Shown in pieces: positions 42,975 through 50,610 of a DNA stretch of 64,000 bases. Position 1 is the stretch's first letter; each line of letters begins with the position of its first letter. Source of the DNA: Bog-159 sp035499555 (GTDB lineage Bacteria; Acidobacteriota; Terriglobia; Bryobacterales; Bryobacteraceae). The translations under genes and the position numbers were made by a program. A model generated the notes under the pieces. It saw only the letters and a program-made list of their open reading frames with translations, had not been told where the DNA came from and searched no databases. The stretch covers positions 62,001 through 126,000 of the forward strand of contig DATJYO010000071.1 in the NCBI GenBank assembly GCA_035499555.1, read 5' to 3'.

Positions 42975-43250
42975 TCAGGACGCCTTGCGATTAGCCCAGC
43001 GTGCTTTCGCTGCCTTACGGGCGCTTCGGCGGCGCTGTTCTGGCGTCATACTAGCAGCGCGAGCTTTCCCGCCGATCTTGCCCCCTTCACGCCCAAGTTC
43101 CGATAGGATCTGGGATCGGAGGGAACGGGCTGGCTGTTCGTGTGCTGGTTCTGTTTCGGGTTCGCTAGGAAGATCCCCGAGCAATCTGTGGACGGCCATG
43201 AAACCGGCCTGTACTTCGTCTTCTGGTTCTCTGCCTGACGGCTTTCGCAT
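42975..43250 (-). CDS. IS passenger: small basic GGKARAASMTPEQ protein
   Basis: 91 residues from the ATG at 43250 with GGAAGC upstream. The N-terminal half is acidic and polar (EPEDEVQAGFMAVHRLLGDL); the C-terminal half is basic with GREGGKIGGKARAASMTPEQ and RRRSARKAAKARW. This Gly/Lys pattern occurs in many small bacterial proteins of unknown function and looks suited to nucleic-acid binding. Its stop lies 45 nt before the transposase GTG, in a frame that a -1 shift would join to the transposase. It could be an accessory or regulator for transposition; that is inference. Confidence 0.6.
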   Translation of the reverse strand: MRKPSGREPEDEVQAGFMAVHRLLGDLPSEPETEPAHEQPARSLRSQILSELGREGGKIGGKARAASMTPEQRRRSARKAAKARWANRKAS

Positions 43251-43300
43251 ACGCTTCCAGCGTGGCACGATTCGGCGCGCGGCGTCAAGCCTGTGGAAAA

Positions 43301-43326
43301 CCAAAGTAGCCCACTACCGAAGTTTT
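43301..43326 (-). repeat. right inverted repeat and target duplication of the IS element
   Basis: 43301-43318 is the exact reverse complement of the left repeat. 43319-43326 is the second GAAGTTTT. Identity at both ends is complete. Confidence 0.85.
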
Positions 43327-43427
43327 CTACGTTTATCGAGTCTTGTTCTTAACAATTTTCTCTCGACGTTCAGCGGCACGCACTTCCTCGCGCCCCGCAC
43401 GTTGCTGGCTAGGGTGGCGTTCGTCTT

Positions 43428-43928
43428 TTAGCCCGCCGCGGGTATCGCCTCGAACATTCCGGTCTGGCGGTTCTTGCGGACCTTGTCCCACTGGAAGTAG
43501 CGGCCGTTCATCGCCACGTAAACTCCGGGCGGCAGCGTCTGCGCGAATGCCAGTGCGCTGCCCAGGTTGAACAGGCCGTCGGAGCTGCCGAATTTGTAGG
43601 GAATCATGGCGCCGGTCAGCACGATCGTCTTGCCCACCTGGCCCTGAGCCAGGACTCTGGCCGTCTCCGTCATGGTATCCGTGCCATGCGTGATCACGAT
43701 GCGGTTTTCGGGCGCCCCGCGGCATTGCTGCAGGATGATCTCGCGGTCGTGCTGGCTCATGTGCAGGCTGTCGATCATCATCAGCGTGCGCACTTCCACC
43801 TGCAGATTGCAGCGTCCCAGCCGCAGCATCTCGGGTAAGTGCGATTCCTTGAAATACAGTTCGCCGTTGAGCTCGTTGTACTCTTTGTCGAACGTGCCGC
43901 CGGTGACGAAGATCCGGATGCCTTCCAT
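43428..43928 (-). CDS. asparaginase N-terminal-domain protein
   Basis: 166 residues. It has both threonine motifs of type I/II L-asparaginase: GIRIFVTGGTFDKEYNELNG (TGGT) and RIVITHGTDTMTETARVLA (HGTDT), followed by KTIVLTGAMIPYKFGSSDG. The family is normally about 330 residues; the C-terminal domain that completes the dimer interface is absent, and no broken remnant follows. Short single-domain forms exist in several bacteria, activity uncertain. It begins right at the stop of the upstream transporter gene, so the two form an operon. Confidence 0.8.
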   Translation of the reverse strand: MEGIRIFVTGGTFDKEYNELNGELYFKESHLPEMLRLGRCNLQVEVRTLMMIDSLHMSQHDREIILQQCRGAPENRIVITHGTDTMTETARVLAQGQVGKTIVLTGAMIPYKFGSSDGLFNLGSALAFAQTLPPGVYVAMNGRYFQWDKVRKNRQTGMFEAIPAAG

Positions 43929-45170
43929 CTAGGCGCGGCTCCGCTGATATCCGGTCTCGAGATTCGGCAGGAACACCGTCAGGATCCCGATCGCCGGCAG
44001 AAACGCGCAGACGTGATAGACGAATGTGATGCTGGTTATGTCCGCCAGCCACCCCAGGATCGCGGCGCCGATGCCGGCCATGCCGAAAGCCAGTCCGAAG
44101 AACAGCCCCGAGATCATGCCGATCTTGCCGGGAACCAGATCGTGCGCGAACACGATGATCGCCGAGAATGCCGAGGCCAGCACCAGGCCGATCGCCACGC
44201 TCAGCACGGTAGTCCAAAACAGGTTGGCGTAGGGCAGCATCAGGGTGAAAGGCAGGATTCCCAGAATCGAGCACCAGATCACGTATTTGCGTCCCACCCG
44301 GTCGCCCACCGGTCCGCCGATGAAGGTGCCGGCCGCCACCGCGCCCAGGAACAGAAACAGATGAATCTGTGCCGATCGCACGGATACGTGGAACCGGGTT
44401 ATCAGAAAGAATGTGTAGTAGCTGGTCAGGCTCGACAAATAGAAGTATTTGGAGAAGACCAGAGCCATCAGGACCGCCAGCGCCACTCCGGTGCGCCGCC
44501 GGGAAAGTTGCGGAAGATGCGTATGCTCCGCGGCGGCTACCTGCGCCCGCGCGGCGCCGTGATTCTTGTACCAGGCGCCGATGCGCGTCAGAACCAGGAT
44601 CGCCGCCAGCGCCGCCGCCGAGAACCAGGCGATACTGCGCTGCCCGGCGGGCAGCACCACCAGAGCGGCCAGCAGCGGACCCAGCGACGAACCGGCGTTG
44701 CCGCCCACCTGAAACAGCGACTGCGCCAGCCCGTGCTGCCCGCCCGACGCCATCCGCGCCACCCGCGACGACTCCGGATGGAATACCGACGACCCCACAC
44801 CCACCAACGCCACCGCCAACAGGATCGTACCGAAGTTCGGTGCGCGCGCCAGCAGCAGTAATCCCGACAGTGTGAATCCCATGCCCACCGGCAGCGAGTA
44901 CGGCGTGGGTTTGCGATCGGTGTACATGCCCACAAAAGGCTGCAACAGCGACGCGGTCATTTGCACGCTGAGCGTAATCAGTCCCACCTGCTGAAAGTCC
45001 AGACGATAGGCAGTCTTCAGGATGGGATAGACCGCCGGAATGACGGACTGCATCATGTCGTTCAGCAGGTGGCAGAAGCTGATCGCGGCCAGCACCCCAA
45101 AAGCGGTGGTGTGCGCCTTCACGATGGAGGCGGCGGGCGAGATCGGAGTTGTACCTGTCTGAGCCGGCAC
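43929..45170 (-). CDS. MFS transporter, fosmidomycin-resistance (Fsr) type
   Basis: 413 residues from a GTG at 45170 (AGGAAGT upstream). About twelve membrane segments are visible. The N-terminus has ISFCHLLNDMMQSVIPAVYP, the opening of the Fsr family, with LQPFVGMYTDRKPTPYSLPV (the loop 2-3 motif), VGSSVFHPESSRVARMASGG and GPVGDRVGRKYVIWCSILGI. The family exports drugs such as fosmidomycin; the native substrate is unknown. It is co-transcribed with the asparaginase-like gene. Confidence 0.88.
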   Translation of the reverse strand: MPAQTGTTPISPAASIVKAHTTAFGVLAAISFCHLLNDMMQSVIPAVYPILKTAYRLDFQQVGLITLSVQMTASLLQPFVGMYTDRKPTPYSLPVGMGFTLSGLLLLARAPNFGTILLAVALVGVGSSVFHPESSRVARMASGGQHGLAQSLFQVGGNAGSSLGPLLAALVVLPAGQRSIAWFSAAALAAILVLTRIGAWYKNHGAARAQVAAAEHTHLPQLSRRRTGVALAVLMALVFSKYFYLSSLTSYYTFFLITRFHVSVRSAQIHLFLFLGAVAAGTFIGGPVGDRVGRKYVIWCSILGILPFTLMLPYANLFWTTVLSVAIGLVLASAFSAIIVFAHDLVPGKIGMISGLFFGLAFGMAGIGAAILGWLADITSITFVYHVCAFLPAIGILTVFLPNLETGYQRSRA

Positions 45171-45210
45171 TTCCTGGTAGTTTAGCAGGGCGGGGAATGG
45201 CGCCTGGGCT

Positions 45211-45602
45211 TCAGCCTGCCGCCGTGAAGCCTGCCGCCGCCGCCACCACCACCGCGGCCGCGATCAGCACTCCGCCCAACCCCATGCCGGCCACGAACAT
45301 CACCAGCATCAGCGACCAGCAGCAGCCGACACAATAGGTCCGTGCACCATTCCTAAGGCCAGTGATTCGCGCGCCGGATATCGGCCTTTCCAGTGCGCGG
45401 TCGGGAACAGAAACGGCGACCGGCAGCGCTCCAGGCATGCGTATTTGAGCGGTGAGAACTGGTAAAAGTCCGGCGCCTGGCAGAATCCCCGCGTCGCCGG
45501 CCCACGCGTGCTCCGGGAGCCATGGCGCGTTTTCGGCGGCGGTCCGTACCCAGCCCATCGTCAAGTACACCAGCAGTCCGAACGATGCCCAGACCAGCAG
45601 GG
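45211..45602 (-). pseudogene. DUF2182 remnant (metal-binding membrane protein), frameshifted
   Basis: Parts of a DUF2182 protein appear in successive frames. First ALLVWASFGLLVYLTMGW and WLPEHAWA; then, in another frame, DFYQFSPLKYACLERCRSPF with the family K-C-C motif and ALGMVHG; then back to YCVGCCWSLMLVMFVAGMG, which is the family's terminal CVGCCW helix. The stop is at 45211. At least two frame changes and loss of the N-terminal half make it non-functional as written. It is joined to a DUF1326 remnant upstream, the usual partner gene. Confidence 0.75.
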
Positions 45603-45772
45603 CTCTTCCTGCTCCTTACTGGCGCGGTCGTCCACGATCACTGCCACCCGCCAGTTGCCTTTTAGAATCTTGCCCGGAATGTGGCCGATGACGGCCAGAG
45701 TCAGACCACTGACATCCGTGCCGTTGACGTGTCACAAACTTCGAGTAAGTCACCCTCAACTTGATAAGCCAT
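45603..45772 (-). pseudogene. DUF1326 remnant with internal deletion
   Basis: Starting with an ATG at 45772 the frame gives MAYQVEGDLLEVCD, the family opening, then skips the expected Cys-rich CPC region and shifts frame to VNGTDVSGLTLAVIGHIPGK and ILKGNWRVAVIVDDRASKEQ. It then runs straight into DUF2182 sequence, so the C-terminal part is lost too. The two families normally sit as adjacent genes, so a deletion has fused the remnants. Confidence 0.7.
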
Positions 45773-45831
45773 GGTCGCATCTCTTCCTGGCGTATCGGGT
45801 AATTTCCCCGGTGGGAGTCACTGGGGACGCG

Positions 45832-46557
45832 CTACTCGCAAATCAGATTGATCTGGCCGATGCCGCCGTTGACGCTCACGTGGATGGTGGCTTCCGCTTC
45901 GCCCGCGGGCTCGTTCACCCAGCGGTCGCCGCGCTTGGTCAGGCCATGGGCCGTAATCTCTCCCAGCCCGCCATGCGCCTCGACGTCCAGCCGCGCCCGT
46001 TTCGGCAGCCGCACCGTGGCCTCTCCGACTCCGCCGCGCACCCGGACATCGATATCTCCGCGCGGATGGCCCGTCAGGTCCACGTTCATCTGGCCCGCGC
46101 CGACCTCCACATCCAGGCTGTGCAGGGCGGTGCTCCCCAGCGTCAGCCGGCCTTCGCCCGCGCCCATTTTCACCCGGACGTCCAGCGGGATATCTTCGTT
46201 CATCCGCAGGTCCCAGGTGTTCTCGCCGTTGTTCCCGAGGTGGTGCTGGCGCGTCTGGTGCACGGTGAGCGTACCCCGCGCGCCGTTCACGTCGTACTGC
46301 ACCTCGGGCCGGCCATTCGACGAGCGATAGCGGAACTCGGCGTCCATCAAGTCCGCCGCGCCGCCGTGCATGATGAGTTCGCCGGCGCCCATCTCCACAT
46401 TGACCTCCGCCGACTTGGCGCCTTTCAGTGGGACGGACTGGGTAGCCGTCTCGGGAACGCCCCGGTTCTCGGTTGTGACATAACAGGCCGGCGACAGGAG
46501 TGCGCATGCGGACATACCCGCCAGCAACGCGATGGTCTCAGATTTGGCTCGGTTCAA
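45832..46557 (-). CDS. exported beta-solenoid protein (LiaF/DUF4097-like toastrack)
   Basis: 241 residues from a TTG at 46557, which has GGAGG 5 nt upstream; a GTG at 46569 overlaps that ribosome site. The N-terminus is hydrophobic with a cysteine (CALLSPACYV) that might be a lipid anchor, though the lipobox is not ideal. The rest is repeated short strands (AEVNVEMGAGELIMHGGAAD, LDVRVKMGAGEGRLTLGSTA, LDVEVGAGQMNVDLTGHP, GGIGQINLICE), the pattern of toastrack domains in LiaF-type envelope proteins. It may sense or shape the envelope. It is divergent from the methyltransferase-like gene. Confidence 0.7.
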   Translation of the reverse strand: MNRAKSETIALLAGMSACALLSPACYVTTENRGVPETATQSVPLKGAKSAEVNVEMGAGELIMHGGAADLMDAEFRYRSSNGRPEVQYDVNGARGTLTVHQTRQHHLGNNGENTWDLRMNEDIPLDVRVKMGAGEGRLTLGSTALHSLDVEVGAGQMNVDLTGHPRGDIDVRVRGGVGEATVRLPKRARLDVEAHGGLGEITAHGLTKRGDRWVNEPAGEAEATIHVSVNGGIGQINLICE

Positions 46558-46599
46558 AGTGGCCTCCACAGAACAGCATACGCGACTCCAAGGCCGCGT

Positions 46600-46635
46600 G
46601 TTCCGTCATGTGTTCCGTCATGTGTTCCATCATGT
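46600..46635. repeat. three tandem 12-bp repeats between divergent genes
   Basis: GTTCCGTCATGT is present three times head to tail (46600-46611, 46612-46623, 46624-46635, the last with one change). It lies between the divergent starts at 46557 and 46670, where an operator would sit. Confidence 0.75.
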
Positions 46636-46669
46636 CATCCGAAGCGGTTTGTGTTATTCTTCGACTCGC

Positions 46670-47161
46670 GTGACTGCCAGCGCCATCAAGACCGCCATCT
46701 TCACCATCGTGGTTCCCGGCACTGTGGCGTTCTACGTCCCATATTGGCTGCGCGGTCCCGGCATCCGTCCGGCGGCTGGCTGGGGATGGCTGGGGCTGCT
46801 GCCCATTGCGGCGGGTGCGGCCGTGTATCTGTGGTGCGCCTGGGATTTCGCGGCCTTCGGGCGCGGCACGCCGTTGCCGCTGGACGCTCCCAAGCAATTA
46901 GTGGTTCGCGGCCTGTACCGCTATGTGCGCAATCCCATGTACGTCGGCGTGCTGCTGTTGATTTTCGGTCAGGCGCTGTGTTTCACGTCGCTGCCGACGC
47001 TTTGGTACGGCCTGGCCGTACTGTTCTTCTTTCACCTGTTCGTGATTCTGTACGAAGAGCCGGCCCTGCGCCGTCAATTCGGGGAGTCGTATCGGCGGTA
47101 CCGCGCGGAAGTTCCGCGCTGGATCCCTAGACCCGCCGCAGCACGCGCGCGGGCAAAGTGA
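46670..47161 (+). CDS. isoprenylcysteine methyltransferase-like membrane protein
   Basis: 163 residues from a GTG at 46670, chosen because upstream in-frame sequence runs through the 12-bp repeats. Four membrane segments are visible (IFTIVVPGTVAFYVPYWL; LGLLPIAAGAAVYLWCA; YVGVLLLIFGQALCF; WYGLAVLFFFHLFVIL). The family motif follows: VVRGLYRYVRNPMYVGV and, near the end, LYEEPALRRQFGESYRRYRA, where the Glu-Glu and Arg bind S-adenosylmethionine. The natural substrate in bacteria is mostly unknown, probably an envelope thiol or phospholipid. Confidence 0.8.
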   Translation: MTASAIKTAIFTIVVPGTVAFYVPYWLRGPGIRPAAGWGWLGLLPIAAGAAVYLWCAWDFAAFGRGTPLPLDAPKQLVVRGLYRYVRNPMYVGVLLLIFGQALCFTSLPTLWYGLAVLFFFHLFVILYEEPALRRQFGESYRRYRAEVPRWIPRPAAARARAK

Positions 47162-47318
47162 CGATGGCCCAGACCAGCTCGAGCACGCCGCCGACGGCTA
47201 TGCCCACGATGCGGAAGGGCAGCAGCAACAGCCAGATCAGCGGATAGAGCACCAGCGCCAGCAGCGCCAGCGGCCAGCAGAAAAACAGCACCACGCACCA
47301 GACCAGAAAAGTCAGCAT
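47127..47318 (-). CDS. small two-helix membrane protein
   Basis: 63 residues from an ATG at 47318 inside the end of the STAS gene (4-nt-style overlap with its TGA). Nearly the whole protein is hydrophobic (FLVWCVVLFFCWPLALLALV, LYPLIWLLLLPFRIVGIAVG), giving two membrane helices. The 3' end overlaps the convergent gene by 35 bp. Unknown function; coupling to the STAS gene suggests joint expression. Confidence 0.6.
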   Translation of the reverse strand: MLTFLVWCVVLFFCWPLALLALVLYPLIWLLLLPFRIVGIAVGGVLELVWAIVTLPARVLRRV

Positions 47319-47662
47319 GCGGTTTCCGCGCGAAGTGCGGCTTCCGCGTCCTCCGTATGCGCAAAGGTCGGGATTACGCCGTCGATCCGGGTCATTTCCA
47401 GCACTTCCCGAACCCGCTGGTTGGCGTTCGCCAGTAACAACTGGCCGCCCCGGCAAACCAGCGATTTGTGCAGCTCTACCACAAAAGCCAAGCCCGTCGA
47501 ATCGATGTACGGAACGTCCCGGAAATCGATCACCGCCCGGTTAACGCCATTCTTGCGCAAATACTCTTGAGCCGACGCCAGCTCGGCGTCGGAGCCGGTT
47601 ACGAATCGGCCTTCGAGGCGTAGATAACCAACGCCATCGCGAATTTCGGATTCCCACCGCAT
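47312..47662 (-). CDS. STAS-domain anti-sigma factor antagonist
   Basis: 116 residues from the ATG at 47662 (GGGAG 7 nt upstream). The STAS core is clear: VGYLRLEGRFVTGSDAEL, NRAVIDFRDVPYIDSTGLAF with the phosphorylatable serine in DSTG, and QLLLANANQRVREVLEMTRI. Such proteins bind and neutralise an RsbW/SpoIIAB-type kinase when unphosphorylated. No kinase gene is adjacent; the receiver-ATPase at 58092 is a possible partner in the window. Downstream, overlapping, is a two-helix membrane protein. Confidence 0.85.
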   Translation of the reverse strand: MRWESEIRDGVGYLRLEGRFVTGSDAELASAQEYLRKNGVNRAVIDFRDVPYIDSTGLAFVVELHKSLVCRGGQLLLANANQRVREVLEMTRIDGVIPTFAHTEDAEAALRAETAC

Positions 47663-47814
47663 ACACACGCTCCCACAATTCAGGATTCCATTAAGTAGTG
47701 CAGTCAATCAATAAAAACGTTTCAATCATTAGACGAAGCGGGAGCCGAAAAGGTTCACTCGCCCCGCCCGTTTTGCGTGCCGGCGCTGCAGCTTCGGACA
47801 TTCGGATCATATGT

Positions 47815-48591
47815 TTACGAGCAGAACACCGAAACCGAGGTAACCGTACGGTAGCCCATCCGCTGGTACAGTCCCAACCCCTGCGGGGTAGCCTGCAGGA
47901 TCGTCCGCGTCACGCCATGTGCCTGGCGGGCCTGATCCAGCGCATAACGCATGACCGCCTCGCCGTAACCGGCGCGCCGGTGGCTGGGGATGGTGGCGAC
48001 ATTATATACGCCCACCGCGCCGCCGCCCATGACGGTGGCGGCCGTGGCTACCGGCTCGCCCCCGGCGTAGCCTACCCAGGCGCAAAAATCCGCCCAGATT
48101 CCGTCGCCGTCGAAAACTTCGCAAAACCAGCCCAGCGGCACGTTGAAGCATAGCGATCCGATGGCGCAGAACGCGTCTTTCACCGGCCCCGGCCGGACCC
48201 GCCGCACCTCCAATTCGGGAAGCGTCCGCTCCGGCGGCAGGATCTGCTCGGCCAGCATCCCCGGCAACTCGACCGCCTGGTAGAGGCTGCGCTTGCGCAG
48301 CACCTGGCTGAGGCGCCTTTGGGTACGATTCTCCAGCCAGCCGTGACAGATCCAGTACGACCAGCGTTGCCCCCGCGCCGCGAAGTGCACCGCGGCCTGC
48401 GCCACCCGCCGGTCCAATTCCGGCTCCGTAGCCACGGCGGCGGAGAGAAAGGCGGTGTTGAACATCTGGAAAGCAACGCCGGCGGACGCGATCGAAACAC
48501 CCTCCAGCTCCCGCAGTTCGCCCGCGGAGCGGTGCGCCGCCACCACCCGGAAAGAGTCCCGCAGATTGCTCTCCACGGCCTGGAATTCCAT
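47815..48591 (-). CDS. GNAT-family N-acetyltransferase
   Basis: 258 residues, GGAGGATAC before the ATG. The N-terminal 130 residues are a family extension with HGWLENRTQRRLSQVLRKRS. The C-terminal GNAT domain shows VGYAGGEPVATAATVMGGGA, the V/I-x-N beta-strand GVYNVATIPSHRRAGYGEAV (acetyl-CoA pyrophosphate loop RRAGYG), and LQATPQGLGLYQRMGYRTV. It transfers acetyl from acetyl-CoA to an unknown amine. It is divergent from the MFS gene, with only 69 nt between starts. Confidence 0.85.
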   Translation of the reverse strand: MEFQAVESNLRDSFRVVAAHRSAGELRELEGVSIASAGVAFQMFNTAFLSAAVATEPELDRRVAQAAVHFAARGQRWSYWICHGWLENRTQRRLSQVLRKRSLYQAVELPGMLAEQILPPERTLPELEVRRVRPGPVKDAFCAIGSLCFNVPLGWFCEVFDGDGIWADFCAWVGYAGGEPVATAATVMGGGAVGVYNVATIPSHRRAGYGEAVMRYALDQARQAHGVTRTILQATPQGLGLYQRMGYRTVTSVSVFCS

Positions 48592-48660
48592 GTATCCTCC
48601 AGTATCGCGCGCCGCCGCCGCCGCGCGCCGCCAACTTCATAATGTGGCATTAATAGTAAA

Positions 48661-49938
48661 TTGCACCCCGTCGTCGAGCCGCGCCCCACCCGTGTCCGGT
48701 ATTGGGTGGTGGTCTTCGCGGTCACCCTGGCGATCGTGACCTACATCGATCGCGTCTGCATCTCCTTCGCCGCCCGCTTCATCCGCGCGGATCTGCACCT
48801 TTCCGAGGTCCAGATGGGCTATGCGTTTTCCGCCTTCGCCTGGGCCTACGCGCTGTTTGAAATTCCGGGCGGCTTCCTGGGCGATTGGATGGGCGCCCGG
48901 CGCGTCCTCCTGCGCATCGTGCTGTGGTGGTCCGTCTTCACCGCCGCCACCGGATGGGCCTGGAATTTCGTCTCGCTCACCGTCACCCGCTTCCTGTTTG
49001 GCGCGGGCGAAGCCGGCTGCTTCCCCAATCTGACCAAGACCTTCACCACCTGGCTGCCGCACCACGAGCGCGTGCGCGCGCAGGGCATCATGTGGCTCGC
49101 CGCCCGCTGGGGCGGCGCCTTCACCCCGCCCCTGGTGTACCTGGTGATCAACCGCATCTCCTGGCGCCACGCTTTTGAGGTCTTTGGCGTCATCGGCGCG
49201 GTGTGGGCCGCCTTCTTCTACGTCTGGTACCGCGATCATCCGCGCGACAATCCCCGCCTCAACCAGGCCGAGCGCCGCCTGCTGCGGGCCAACGAGTCGC
49301 TGGCGGCCGGCCACGCCCACGTGCCATGGCGCAAGCTCGCCGGCTCGTCCCAGGTCTGGCTGCTTTGTGCGCAATACTTCTGCTCGTCCTACGGCTGGTA
49401 TTTCTACATTACCTGGCTGCCCACCTATTTGAAGGAGGCCCGCGGGCTGGAACTGCGCGACAGCGCCCTGCTGGGTATTCTTCCCCTGTTCATGGGCGGC
49501 CTGGGATCCGCCGTCAGCGGCATGCTTGCCGAACCGTTGACGCGCCTGACCGGCAGCGTCCTCCGCACCCGCCGCCTGCTGGCATACATCGGCTTCAGCG
49601 GCGCTGGCCTCATGCTGGTCGTCTCCGCCCGCATGCACAATCCGCTGCCCGCCATGATCGTGATGGGTCTCGCCAGTTTCGCCAACGACCTGGTGATGCC
49701 CGGCTCCTGGGGCGCCTGCATGGACGTGGGCGGCTCCTACGCCGGCACCCTGTCCGGAACTATGAACATGATGGGCAACCTCGGCGGCGCCGTCTCGCCC
49801 ACCGTCATCGGCTACATGCTCCGCTGGACCCATGGCAACTGGGCCATGACTTTCTACGTGTCCGGCGCGATCTATGGAGTTGCCGTCCTGCTCTGGTGCT
49901 TCCTCGATCCGGTAACACCGCTCGAAGTGCGGCGTTAA
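48661..49938 (+). CDS. MFS transporter, anion:cation symporter type
   Basis: 425 residues; the start is a TTG at 48661, and no better start is available upstream because of the divergent gene. Twelve membrane segments with the family marks YIDRVCISFAARFIRADLHL, GGFLGDWMGARRVLLRIVLW (D-x-x-G-x-R loop) and FGAGEAGCFPNLTKTFTTWL, typical of the sugar-acid/hexuronate (ACS) group. The later half contains ITWLPTYLKEARGLELRDSA. Substrate is likely a small organic anion, which is inference. The TetR gene 10 nt downstream may control it. Confidence 0.88.
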   Translation: MHPVVEPRPTRVRYWVVVFAVTLAIVTYIDRVCISFAARFIRADLHLSEVQMGYAFSAFAWAYALFEIPGGFLGDWMGARRVLLRIVLWWSVFTAATGWAWNFVSLTVTRFLFGAGEAGCFPNLTKTFTTWLPHHERVRAQGIMWLAARWGGAFTPPLVYLVINRISWRHAFEVFGVIGAVWAAFFYVWYRDHPRDNPRLNQAERRLLRANESLAAGHAHVPWRKLAGSSQVWLLCAQYFCSSYGWYFYITWLPTYLKEARGLELRDSALLGILPLFMGGLGSAVSGMLAEPLTRLTGSVLRTRRLLAYIGFSGAGLMLVVSARMHNPLPAMIVMGLASFANDLVMPGSWGACMDVGGSYAGTLSGTMNMMGNLGGAVSPTVIGYMLRWTHGNWAMTFYVSGAIYGVAVLLWCFLDPVTPLEVRR

Positions 49939-49948
49939 ACTGGTTTCG

Positions 49949-50560
49949 ATGGGCACCCGCATGACCGGTGCGGAGCGGCGCGCGGCAATCGTGGACGCTG
50001 CCATCCACCTCTTTGCCGAGAAGGGCTTCCGTGGCGCTACCACGCGCGGGCTGGCGTCCGCGTTGGGCGTATCGGGTCCCATGCTCTACCGGCACTTCAA
50101 GACCAAAGAGGACCTTTACCGCGCTATCATCGAGACCAAGTCGCAGCAGGACGACGAGCAGCTCGCGGGTCTGGCCCTCCTCGAGGAGGCCGGCGATGAC
50201 CGGGCGTTCTTCCGCTATATGGGCACCCGCATGCTCGCCCGCTACGACGAGGATCCGGACTTCATGCGCCTGTTGCTGTTCAGTGCGCTGGAACGCCACG
50301 AGATGGCCGACCTGTTCTTCGAGCGCCAGATGCTCCAATATTTCACCATCGTCTCCCGCTATATCCAAAGCCGCATCGACAGCGGACGGTTTCGTCGCAT
50401 GGACGCCGCCATCGCCGCCCGTGGATTCAACGGTATGGTGATTTATCACGGCCTGATGCGCCTGCTGTTCGGCACCCGCGTGATCGGACGCAGCCGCGAG
50501 GACCTGGTGAACGAGATGGTCGAGACGTTTCTGCACGGCGTCTGCCGCAATCCGGCCTGA
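49949..50560 (+). CDS. TetR-family transcriptional regulator
   Basis: 203 residues from the ATG at 49949; a second ATG at 49961 is possible. The N-terminal helix-turn-helix is typical: RRAAIVDAAIHLFAEKGFRG, ATTRGLASALGVSGPMLYRH, FKTKEDLYRAII. The C-terminal helices form the ligand-binding and dimer domain (YIQSRIDSGRFRRMDAAIAA). It usually represses adjacent genes until a ligand binds; the upstream MFS gene, 10 nt away, is the obvious target. Confidence 0.9.
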   Translation: MGTRMTGAERRAAIVDAAIHLFAEKGFRGATTRGLASALGVSGPMLYRHFKTKEDLYRAIIETKSQQDDEQLAGLALLEEAGDDRAFFRYMGTRMLARYDEDPDFMRLLLFSALERHEMADLFFERQMLQYFTIVSRYIQSRIDSGRFRRMDAAIAARGFNGMVIYHGLMRLLFGTRVIGRSREDLVNEMVETFLHGVCRNPA

Positions 50561-50610
50561 TACCGGCCGCCCCGCTTCGTCTTTTCCGGAAGCTCCGGCG
50601 TCTATCCAAC

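Larger units (their letters stand above)
40830..43318. mobile_element. IS1-like insertion element with passenger genes, 2,489 bp
   Basis: The element is bounded by 18-bp perfect terminal inverted repeats (GGTAGTGGGCTACTTTGG at 40830-40847 and its complement at 43301-43318) and flanked by the same 8-bp target duplication, GAAGTTTT. It carries, left to right, a 426-aa passenger gene, an IS1-like DDE transposase on the minus strand and a small basic protein. Removing the element and one target copy rejoins AGTCGAAGTTTTCTACG. The 18-bp ends and 8-bp duplication also fit IS1595-type elements, which often carry passengers, so the family call is tentative. Perfect flanking repeats suggest recent insertion. 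Confidence 0.85.

Noticed and set aside
43333..43427. Basic tail reading GREEVRAAERREKIVKNK on the minus strand
   Set aside because: It looks protein-like, but no start codon is available after the asparaginase stop and the frame is only long because it crosses antisense of other genes.
45508..47130. Plus-strand frame of 540 codons
   Set aside because: It crosses the DUF1326 remnant, the toastrack gene and the methyltransferase-like gene in wrong frames; low-complexity product.
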